Shown in pieces: positions 55,196 to 64,000 of a stretch of DNA of 64,000 nucleotides; positions within the stretch are counted from its first letter, which is position 1, and each line of letters opens with the position of its first letter. Position numbers and translations under genes: made by a program. The DNA comes from Thalassia testudinum (taxonomy: Eukaryota; Streptophyta; Magnoliopsida; Alismatales; Hydrocharitaceae). The notes under the pieces were generated by a model. It saw nothing but the letters and a program-made list of their open reading frames with translations. It searched no databases and had not been told where the DNA came from. The DNA lies in NCBI GenBank assembly GCA_037157565.1, contig JAZHRO010000062.1, forward strand, positions 1,984,001-2,048,000, in the 5' to 3' direction.

Positions 55196-56776
55196 TATTG
55201 CGCCCAGCCGATGGCGTAAAACTCAGCGCTTAACGGGAGGCATCCCGTCATTTTCCTAAAAATCCAAAACTTTTTCTGACACCTTTTTGCACTTAAGGTT
55301 CACCCTTGTAGACAGCCGACCCCACCTCAGATGCTTGCATCTGGGATTAGAAATTGTCCGCAAAAATTCAACCCGACCCATTCACTCATCCAAATTTCTG
55401 TCTTAAGGAATGAACTAAGTTAAATAAAAACCCCCTAGGTTACAATGAGGACATTGCAAATCTTAGGCATGGGGGGGGGGGGTATGAAAGTGCAAAACTT
55501 GTAAGAAAAGGTTTCAAACAAAAAATTCACATATGCCAAAAACACCATAAAAATTAAAAATTTTTCGAAAAAAATAAAAATAAAAATAAAAAAATAATAA
55601 TAATAAAAGGAAAAGAGGAGAAGGAAATTTTCTGAAGGAGAAGGAGAAAAGAAACAAAATGAAAAAGGAGCACAAAATTATGAGAAAAGGTGACAGTCAT
55701 TAGTAAGGAATTAAGGAATTAACCTAAGTTCTAGACCTCATTCAAGAAAATAACTGAAAAGTGCATAATGAGATTAGCAAGAACGCAAACCTTAGGCATT
55801 CTTGAATAGACTCTTAGTACCCATTAAGATCTAGACATTCCTCAAGAGGTTGAGGAAAATGAAAAGCTGAAGTATTAGGTCTAAGGCTTAGGAAGTATTT
55901 GGCTTCATTAACTAATTTTTGGTTTACGGGACTCAGTAACCTAAGCACCCTAACCTCACACACAGCCTGGTTCAGTAAGCGTAAAAATCAAAATCACGCA
56001 GAAGCGTCGCAAAATTCTGAAAAGAACACCTAGAATAGGAGCGGCCGATCAACACAAGTTGATTTGGATGAGTTCCCAGCGCGGAGAGGCGGGAAATCCC
56101 CTCGAAGATGCATAACAAAATATCATCTCCTCGGTGCTTGTCTCTTAGGATATTCACATATCCTACTGGGGGCATGTAAGCACTCCGCTGGTTCAGATTC
56201 CATGGATGGCATTATCTCGAAGTGTCAATTGCCAGGGTCTGAATTCAGCCATGGAACACCATGGATGGGATTATCTCGAAATCTCAATAGCCAGGGTTCC
56301 GGGGGGTTGCCATGGGCGGTGCTATCTCGAAGCATCGATCGCCAGGAACCCTTGAGGATTGATGATGGGAGCAAGGAATCTGATACAGACCGTGTTGAAA
56401 AGCCAATCCTAGGCTAGAACTAAAAAGAAAAAGAGAGAGAAAACTCTCCAAACAGAAAACTTTCTATCTCTCTCTTATAAAACGCACTGCGAACTGAGCC
56501 GGGGCTAAAATCATTTCAAGCACGGGTGCTTTAACCACAAAGTCCAATAAATCTTAGGTTAGTTCTTGTGGGCCTTAAAAACCTTTGCTAAAGACTGAGG
56601 CTAAGGCTAGACAGATTTGGATCTTGATTGGTACTAGAGTACCTTTTAGGCCTATGGTCAGCATTCTAACCTAATCTAGGCTCAAATAAAAAAGCACTTA
56701 TCTGAAGCTATTAAGAACTTCATGGTCTAGAACAAGGGTTGAAACCTTAAGTTTTTGCTAAGGGACTAGCAAAAGC
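55196..56776 (+). other. 3' non-coding region of element 2d
   Basis: Contains GAGGACATTGC (55447-55457), GGCAT and a run of 12 G (55471-55482), an A-rich stretch near 55560-55620, and the structured block at 56133-56400. No coding potential seen. Confidence 0.75.
56133..56400 (+). repeat. Structured RNA candidate block in element 2d
   Basis: Long stem-loop: GGTGCTT (56133-56139) with AAGCACT (56178-56184), inner TAGGATAT / ATATCCTA (56146-56165). Three hairpins share the loop ATCTCGA with 6-bp stems: GGCATT / AGTGTC (56208-56226), GGGATT / AATCTC (56267-56285) and GGTGCT / AGCATC (56318-56336). The tail has ATACAGACCGTGTTGA. Confidence 0.75.
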
Positions 56777-56790
56777 TAGGCATGGGGGTA
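56777..56790 (+). other. Polypurine tract of element 2d
   Basis: TAGGCATGGGGGTA, directly before TGATGAGAACC. Confidence 0.85.
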
Positions 56791-57710
56791 TGATGAGAAC
56801 CTCATCATGAGCCATAACTAGCTCATTTTGACCCAATACAAAGGATAAAAGCTCCTACATAACTCAAGGAAAGGCTTAACTCAGAGAACTCTGAGTTTAA
56901 GGAGAAAATAAGTCATAAGGGGTAAAAATGCAATTTTACCAGTATAATCTGCATACAGGGTAATTCAGGGTCCAAACACAGGTCAAACAAACCGAATAAG
57001 AAGGAAAGTGGGATGATCTGATAAGGGCTACAGCAATTCCAAGGAACTAAATGATAATCTGTAACCCTAAAGCAAACCCACTTCAATTCACGAGGTTCGA
57101 GGCAAAGTAAAAATAGAATAAACCCTCTAAAATTCATAGAAAAATAATCTCTAGGGTTTAGAACCTTCAATTTGGCCTTCAGAACCCATTTTGACCTACA
57201 TTGAGAACCATACCCAATTAATAACTTAATTTGGGTTTTTGAGTAAATTGACCAGTCAAACAAGGTTTAATCTAGAAATAAAATTCACCATCAGATTCCT
57301 TAGGTCCTAGTTAGTCATGTATAAAAACTGGAGCCTAAGAAGAAACCTTCTTGACCAACTTTACACTTTGGTCCTCATATATTTACTTTTTGACCCTCAA
57401 CTTTTGAACCCTCGCATTTCTGCCCCTAACTCTCCTTCGTTCTTTGCATTCAGGTCCCTCCTGCCAAAACCTGACCAGCACCATGCTCCGGCGACCTTGT
57501 GCGGAGCATGGCGCCGCGCAGGGTAAGGGGGAGGGTCTGGCAAGACAACCGGGGGTGCCCTGCGTCGTCAGCCGTCGCAGGAACACCCCCTGGTCGCTGC
57601 AACCCACCATACCGGCCGTGCGAACGCACAGACGGTATGGGTTTCCATCTCCGGTGTCCTCCGGCGAGGGAGACACGTCGTCTCCCTCCGCCTTCCTCTC
57701 TGATTCGGCC

Positions 57711-57720
57711 TCTATAAATA
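57711..57720 (+). promoter_or_regulatory. TATA box of LTR 2d
   Basis: TCTATAAATA followed by CCCCCG. Confidence 0.65.
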
Positions 57721-58599
57721 CCCCCGTCGCTCTGCCGTTCTGAGTAGCTCGGATCTGACGGAGAAAACCCCCAACTTTCCTCTCTTCTCACTCCGGCAGA
57801 CACCCACCAGCTCCGGCGGTTCTTCCTCCTCCTCCTCTTCGCTCTGCCGCAATACCAGCAATAGAAACTTCTTTCCCTCGCTCTTCCCGCGCCACGCCGC
57901 ACCCAGCTGGCGCCTCTCCGGCCCTTTGCTCGCTGCCGCCCCTTCCCCCGGGCATCTTCTTCTCCGGCGACAGTCGATACGACTGTCGCCTGCTCCGGCC
58001 CCTCCTCGTCCCGCTAAGTAGGTAGAACTCCTCCTCTTCCTCTTCCTCACTTTAAACATTTACTGTCGCCCTCGATTCCGACCAATCACCCTCACCTTCT
58101 CCGCCTCCGGCCATCCTCCGACGAGCCACTCCCATCACTCCAGCAACCCACACGGCTCGCCGACCACCGCAGAACCTCCGCCTCCTCACCCTGATCAACC
58201 TCCGCCCTTCCACTTCCCCCAAATCACCCTCTGCAACTCCACCGAACAAACCCATCTCCCGACCCACAGTCCGACCTAGGGCAGCCCTTAGGCTCCGCCC
58301 CGCCACCTGCACAGCCCCCAACCACCTTCGCCATGCCACGGCGAAGGTCCTCCGCGTTTCTGATTGGGCCGAGAGGCCGTTTCTCTGTGGGCAGGTACCT
58401 GCGCTCGCCGCCGCCATTGTTGAAGCGAAGCAGCTTCTTCACCTGCTGCCCCAGGTGCGCCGCGCCCAGGTCACGCTCCCAGGCTGTGCGGGGGCATTTC
58501 GGCAAAGCGTTAGGCTGCAGTTGAGGCGAATCCTTCACGCGAAGGCCTCGCGTAAAGCTGCGATTACCAGCTGCTTCCGCCGCGCAGGCGCGAAATTGG

Positions 58600-58620
58600 G
58601 GTGGGACATTTAGTCCCACC
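58600..58620 (+). repeat. Conserved palindrome in LTR 2d
   Basis: GGTGGGAC / GTCCCACC arms around ATTTA. Confidence 0.75.
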
Positions 58621-59461
58621 TCGGAAGGCTCTGAAGGAGCGCAGCGGTATAAACCGAAAAAGTGCTGGAGGCTTATTGCCTCAGCACACAGGGTGAGGTC
58701 CCCTTCACCCGCCCGGTTACCCGGTCTCGTCCGTGCTCACGCCCCGTGGACCTGGCCCGACCTGACTTAGACTGACCTGCACTCCTCGCCCACCACGCAC
58801 GTCGGTGGGCCTGGACCCGGGCGCAACCCGTACCCGGCAACCCGACAGCTCTGGGAGAGCTTTCCTAAGAGTGGCTTCTATGAGAGAGAGACGCGGGGGA
58901 GGGTAGAGTTAGGTTTTGCCCCTGATCAAGCTGTGTAAGTGTGCAGGCACAGGTGAAGAAGAACCGTGGAAGAAGACGAAGGCTGAAGGAAGGAGGAGCA
59001 CCGAGCGGCACTGTAGCAGCGGCGGTTTAAGTCGTCTGATTGGAAAATCAGACGACGTCCTGAAGGCAACGAAGGAGAAGGAAGGCGAGGCAGAGGAGGA
59101 ACACAGAGAGGCCAAGTGAAGACTCTGCAGAAGAAGATCTGAAGAAAGGAAAAGAAGAAAAAGGAAGAACAGAAACAGCTGAAAGAAGAAGAAGAACATC
59201 ACCACTGCAGATAAAGAAGAAGAACAAAGGAAGAGAGCAGAAGATCTGAGAAGGAAGAAGAGGAGAAGCAAAGAGAAAAGAAGAAAAGCCAACAAATTCT
59301 CTCTCTCTCTTTCTTTATTTTTGTAAAAGAAACTTGTACCCCTAGAATACAACTTGCTCCCTGAGTTCGACCTCGGGAACTCTTTTATTTTCCGAGTAAC
59401 AAATTGTATTAAACTGGTAATCACCTCTCTCTATACTATACTACGACGAAATAATAAAACT

Positions 59462-60122
59462 ATAGAGGAAGGTCGCCACCAGCATGCGCTACCGTTAAGG
59501 CAAGGGGGTGTTTGAGTCACGAGGATAGCATGGGAGGCCCAGGCGCAGAGGCTTCCTAGACATTGGATGATGATCCAACGGCTAGGATTCGAGGGTGCAG
59601 ATGATGAAGTGCATGAGTGGTTGCTGTTGGCCAATGTTGGGCAACCTAGATGGTGCCACGTGGCACCATCTAGGCCGTCCATCTTTTTTCTATTGCAAAG
59701 GGTGCCACAGTGCTTAGATTGAGTTGATTTCCGCATTGTCGGACTATGATCATCACTCCAAATCCTTCTGTATAGTTGGATTTTTTATCCAAAGACCATA
59801 AGGTTGTCGCATTGTCCCCTAGTCATTGATCCTTCTCAAACTTCATATGATGCTATGGGATTCTGATCTAGATGATCCCAGAGGCATTGGACTCCAATCT
59901 TCATCCTGATTAGATCCATACACTCGGATCGTTCATCCGAGGCCCCAAATTAAATCTCCTTCCCACCTAGCCATAAAAAGTATGTAATTAACCTACAATA
60001 TACACAACTATTCTAAATGCAGAATGATGCATGCTATGCAATATTTATAATATGAAATGCAAATTTAAGCCTAGGAACATGCATGAATAGGCATTTTAAC
60101 CTAATTAAATGTGTCTACATTA
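59462..60122 (-). repeat. 3' LTR of element 1h, truncated
   Basis: Only the distal U3 part remains; LTR start TAATGTAGACACATTT on the minus strand at 60122 (TG changed to TA). It breaks inside the tRNA-like segment near 59462-59500 (TTAACGGTAGCGCATGC on the minus strand), where it meets the end of LTR 2d. Confidence 0.75.
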
Positions 60123-61791
60123 TACCCCCACGCTTATCTTTTGCTAGTCCCTAACAAAATTAAACTGCATGCTATGTATAAAAATAGAATGAGGACTCTA
60201 TCCCTTAGGCCTAAGTCATTTATTAACAATAGAAAATTTCAACTAAGGTCCTAAACTACGAAAACTCAACAGTACCTGGGTGTCTGCCAGAATGTAGACC
60301 ACCTAAGTCCTCGCTTTATTTGAAAAGGGAAGATACATTTTTTTATTTTTCTTTTCAAAATTTTTTTGGACTTTTGGAGTTTGAGAGTTTCAGGATAACT
60401 TTTTATGGCTACTCGACCCGCCAAAGACTCGAAATGGACTCTAAGTGCTAAGAATCTTGTGAAAGGGTGATAGACTCACTAGGAGACAGTTAAAACAGAC
60501 TTCGGGTTTCTACTACCCTAGGTGACCTTAAAGATTTTTTCCTAGAGGTTTATCTTTCCGATCGGTAGCTTTCTCCCTACTTTTTTTATTTTTTTGTGGG
60601 GTCAACACAAAGGCGAATCCAGTGTATATCTCCCTGATTTATTCTACTTGTCCACTTCTTCCCTAAGTATTTTGAGAATTATTTGTGCATTTTTGTGAGC
60701 TAGGCTCTGGACAACCGGCTAATGGGCTGTTACCCACAGCAACTTGCCATCCATACTCGTGCGGTAAAGTGTGGTTTTATTTTTTATTTTATTTTTATTT
60801 TATTTTCTCCTTTTTCTATTTTTTTTCTTTTTATTCTAAGTATTTTTTTCTCTCTCTCTTTTTTTTTTTCTAAGTAGGTGGCTTCCTTGATCTAAGATTT
60901 ACCTAAAGACAATAGGAAGAGAATGGTCGTGTGTCTGGGCTCTGGACAATTAGCCGATGAGCAGTTACCAGTAACAACTTGCCAGCCATATCACCCTAGA
61001 TGGTTCATTAGCTACCCAATTTTCGTGGAAACTACCAAAAAGTGAGTCAGTGCAAACAGTGTGTAGATGCTTAGGCTTAAAGTCTCCTTAAATCAGAGGG
61101 TAGGTTGATGAGTTGTATACTTATCACCCCAATTTATTGACCAAATTAAAATAGAATTACTTGGCAAGGACTCGAAACTAAGTCCATATTTGAGTGGACA
61201 CCCAGGCTAATTACGCCTGAAGGCTTGAAGAGTCTAAGTATTCAGGTCCCAAAGTATCAATTCCTAGAGTTTGCAACTCCTAATGCCTAAGTTCTCTTCT
61301 CCTACTTCTATTTTTTTTTTAAATAAAATAATAGGAAATTACTATTACAGTTGACAACAAGATTATTTCATAAGATATCCACCCCCCCATGCTTAGCTAA
61401 TGCAATGTCCTCATTGTTAAAATGAAAGCATGTAGGAGAGCAGAAATGGAAGAATAGCACCTGGTTTCCATGAGATTCTAGTTACCTCGAAATAGCCTTT
61501 ACACATGCTGAGTTTAGTGCCTTCAGCTAGGCGAGGTCTCAATAAAAAATAACTAACATTGAAGCTGCAATAACACAATTTTTAGGCCCCTAGATATGGG
61601 TCACGGAGAGTAAAAATAGGCTTGCCAAAGAGATGATCGATGAAAGTGGCAAGCTGGTGGTGCAGGAAAAGCCCAAATGGTCTCCAATAAGAGTTTTGTT
61701 GATTCAGTACAGAGGAGGTGTGGGTGGATTTAGAGATTGTACAATGGTTGGGTGAACATGGACGATGAGGGTTTTATGATGTGTCGAGGGT
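60123..61791 (-). other. Purine tract and 3' non-coding region of element 1h
   Basis: Purine tract GCGTGGGGGTA at 60123-60133. Twin stem-loop motif at 60695-60765 (inner arms GCTGT / ACAGC) and 60925-60995 (outer CTGGCAA / TTGTCCAG). GATAAGT dyad near 61110-61137. GAGGACATTGC plus GCATGGGGGGG at 61381-61413. Confidence 0.75.
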
Positions 61792-62766
61792 TTATGAGTA
61801 CTCTAGAATACCTAATGTTTCAAGAGTTTCTCCCCAAAGACCAATTTCATCCTCACAATTAGGGTGCTTAATCCAACCATCTTGATCCTCATGATTCCCA
61901 CCCAAAAGTTCAACCTCAAACTCTAAAAATTCAGGATGAGGACCTTGTTGGGTTTTAACTTGATCGTGTGAATCATCCAACAAATTTCCAAATTCATGAA
62001 TATCTTCCTCATCCTGGGTTGCCACAGTTTGGTGTATGTCTTTATTGTCTTCAATTATCCCTGCAACCATGTGATTTTCTTCCTGAGTTTGGGTTGAGTT
62101 AGCCCTTAAAAGTTTGTCTAAGGTATGCATGGCCATTACCTCCTCTATTCTGCCAAGCTCCTCCATCAAACCACACTTAATTTTATCCTTCTTTCAGACC
62201 TCAAAAGTATTAAATCGATTTGTTTTATTCCCAGAGGCCATTTCTATATTTCCCGATTCATAATCAATCCTTGCCTTGGCAGTAGCCAAGAAAGGTCTTC
62301 CCAAAATAATCGGGGTGTGGTTGAGCTGTTTTGGTGCTTCCATGTCTAGGACCATGAAATCAGCAAAGTAATGCAAATCATTAACCTTGACTAAAACATC
62401 CTCCAAAATACCCCTTGGTTTTGTAATGGATCTATCAGCTAACTGCAAGGTTATGTCAGTGTGTTTCAGGTAGCCTAGACCCAATTCCATGTGCAGTGAA
62501 GTGGGGATCACATTAATGGAAGCGCCAAAGTCTAGGAGGGCCCAGTTAGAAGTGATGTTTCCTGTTGTGTAGGAAATCAGCGGAGCTCCCGGGTCCTGCT
62601 TCTTAGGAGGTAGCTTGTGTAAGATCAATGTGCTTGTGTTATTAGACAAGACTACTCTCCTAATGTTTTTAGATTCTGCTCTACGCTTTGCTTTATATGA
62701 ATTCAGTAAACCTATGGCATAGGCGGGGATTGATCCGATAGTCACAAGGAGTAAAATGATTGTCAA
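61792..62766 (-). pseudogene. Aspartic protease region and acidic tail of element 1h
   Basis: Minus strand, 62766-62194: NKLPPKKQ-like HKLPPKKQDPGAPLIS, then ALLDFGASINVIPTS with D-F-G-A at the catalytic motif, LQLADRSITKPRGILEDV, and IILGRPFLATAKARID. A stop near 62193 separates the acidic tail 62169-61792 (EELGRIEEVMAMHTLDKLL, LEFEVELLGGNHEDQDG, LGILEYS, stop). More intact than the 1d copy: the protease stretch is open across the region where 1d has a stop. As in 1d, non-coding sequence follows instead of reverse transcriptase. Confidence 0.82.
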
Positions 62767-62775
62767 TTTGAAAGC

Positions 62776-63240
62776 TTAAAGTAAGGACATCCTTTCCTCC
62801 AATTTCTCCTCCGACTTTTTCTGTTTGCCCATACAACAACAAAATACTCCCAAATCAGACTCTGATGTTTTGTTGATCACATTCTTAGTTGGGAGTCTAG
62901 AATTCTTACTATAAGGCCTAATGGTGTTACCATGTGGTTGGGTAGGTCCCTTGTGTCTACTACCACTCCTCAAGGTGATGGTATTTAACCTGGCAAACTG
63001 CTGTTGGTTAGTGCCTTGGGGAGGGTTGGGCAAAACAGGAGGCTCCTAGTTGATTATGGTAGGAACTTGGTTCGCTCCGAGAGGGGCTGGGGTAGCCTAA
63101 TAGATAGCATGAGCTTAAGCATGCGACACCCCATCATTACCAAACCCTTGAGGCCCAGCGCTTTGGTTTTGTACATTCCTTGGGTTTGGTACAGGTTGTG
63201 ATGGTAGAGATCTGGGTTGTCAATTATTTGCACCAAGTTC
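62776..63240 (-). pseudogene. Gag-protease linker of element 1h
   Basis: Minus strand: PNPPQGTNQQQFARLNTIT, SGSRHKGPTQPHGN, then KKSEEKLEERMSLL; upstream, QGFGNDG-like sequence with stops. Matches 29580-29960 of 1d. Confidence 0.65.
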
Positions 63241-64000
63241 GGATTGCAAGGTTTCCAACGAAGTTTTAATTTGTTGCATGAGCTGGAGCATTGACCCTTC
63301 CATTTCTACCATCTTCAGGTTTAAATCAGCCTTCTTGGTGGGCTGTTGAGCATTCCACATGGACTGACTAACCTAATTCGAGGGCAACTGAGTATATACA
63401 TGACCCTGACCCAATGGTTTTTGCGATACATAGTTGTTGCGTCGATATTGGGTCTGCTGCCCTTGATTTTTCCAAGAGAAGTTAGGGTGATTTTTCTAAC
63501 CAGGATTGTAGGAATTCGAGTAAGGGTTGGACCTAACATTCTCCTGCACAACATGAACATCCTCACAAGATGAGGTTGAAGAAGGATCAGAAAAGCTGGG
63601 ATCAATGTCCCCAGTTTGGAACCCATAACGTTCTGAGAAGAGCTGGCCTGAATGTCGAGCTGGCTCCAGCTGGTTCACAAACTCCCATCTCGTAGGAGCT
63701 TGCAAAGAATGGAATCTTGAGCCCTGGGATTGAGTGGATCTAGAAAAATTAGAGTTTCCGGTCATCCACTCTTCCGTTCGTTTAGCAACCCGATCCACCT
63801 TATCTAATTTCTTGCAGATCAATTCCATATCAAATGTATGAGAATCTTGGACCTCATTGGCATTTGATCTAGTTTGTTGGGATCAGTTGAATGTTTCCAT
63901 GGAGGTGTGTTTTAAAGAGTTTTTTCTCATTTCCTCAAACAAATCATATGTGCTATCAGTGTCTTTGTTGAGGAAATTACCTCCGCAAGAAGCATCCACA
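63241..64000 (-). pseudogene. Gag of element 1h (cut by window end)
   Basis: Minus-strand frame near 63828-63496: ELICKKLDKVDRVAKRTEEW, SNFSRSTQSQGSRF, APTRWEFVNQLEPAR and GFQTGDIDPSFSDPSSTSS, the gag C-terminal linker matched by 28915-29240 in 1d. 63840-64000 encodes the preceding gag segment (GGNFLNKDTDSTYDLFEEM-like). The N-terminal gag domain lies beyond the window. Confidence 0.78.

Larger units (their letters stand above)
56791..59461 (+). repeat. 3' LTR of element 2d
   Basis: About 2.67 kb from TGATGAGAACC. TATA box CTATAAATA at 57711-57720; then a GC-rich, CpG-rich stretch (about 57430-58900), the palindrome at 58600-58620, and a purine-rich tract (about 58950-59330). The U5 words CTGAGTTCGACCTCGGG and CTATACTACGACG are shared with 2a-2c. 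The exact end is unclear because it abuts LTR 1h. Several long ORFs here are by-products of GC content. Confidence 0.8.

Noticed and set aside
55471..55482. G12 run as a G-quadruplex by itself
   Set aside because: A single run; other copies have 5-7 G, so length variation by slippage is the simpler reading.
57450..58619. Several GC-rich ORFs of 115-150 codons
   Set aside because: Within LTR 2d; Arg-rich and Pro-rich translations on opposite strands are expected from GC content, and no start context or homologue is seen.

Overview
This window looks like nuclear DNA of a flowering plant from a repeat-rich, probably heterochromatic region. I found no host gene. Almost every base belongs to LTR retrotransposons nested inside one another, most with broken reading frames. 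The species cannot be named from the sequence. Gag, protease and integrase pieces are of the plant Ty3/gypsy (Athila/Tat-like) type, and primer-binding sites match the 3' end of tRNA-Asp. Ty1/copia (partly SIRE-like) pieces are also present.

I use these labels. Family 1: LTRs of 1.3-1.8 kb starting TGATGTA; copies 1a (1-734 plus 6332-6802, minus), 1b (complete, 8964-18334, plus), 1c (LTR inside 1b, minus), 1d (complete, 25293-44764, plus), 1e (complete, 34078-44715, minus, inside 1d), 1f and 1g (plus-strand LTR fragments inside 1e), 1h (59462-64000, minus). Family 2: LTRs of 2.4-2.9 kb; 2a (735-6326), 2b (inside 2a), 2c (51707-54151), 2d (54656-59461, with integrase). Family 3: complete element 21502-48985. 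Family 4: LTR 50200-54490. Copia: polyprotein remnant 6803-8776, a split LTR with degenerate coding remains (8777-20726), a split LTR with RNase H (20727-50199), and a solo SIRE-like LTR (37262-38983).

Layout. 1-8776: copia remnant hit by LTR 1a, which was hit by solo LTR 2a, which contains 2b. 8777-20726: copia LTR split by element 1b, then degenerate copia-associated coding sequence. 20727-50199: copia LTR split by element 3, which is split by 1d, which is split by 1e, which holds fragment 1f, itself split by a solo SIRE-like LTR: six levels. 50200-54490: family 4 LTR split by solo LTR 2c. 54656-64000: 3' end of a family 2 element facing the 3' end of family 1 element 1h. Five-base target duplications support the joins: exact for 2a (TGATG), 1d (ATGGT) and 2c (CTAGG); one mismatch for 1b and 3; weaker for 1e and the SIRE-like LTR.

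None of the complete elements 1b, 1d, 1e and 3 shows reverse transcriptase or integrase, so they are probably non-autonomous. They share a chassis (tRNA-Asp primer site, a G-rich motif after the coding region, a matching purine tract before the 3' LTR) but carry different cargo: gag plus protease (1d, 1h), a tyrosine-rich ORF (1b, 1e), or an acidic ORF (3). The most interesting signals are non-coding: a complete tRNA-Asp sequence joined to U5 between inverted LTRs (42857-42930); stem-loops with covarying stems in the 3' regions of elements 3 and 2d; a twin stem-loop motif in family 1; U3 arrays built on different self-complementary tetramers; and tRNA-like A/B boxes inside family 1 LTRs. All alignments, identities and foldings were done by eye.
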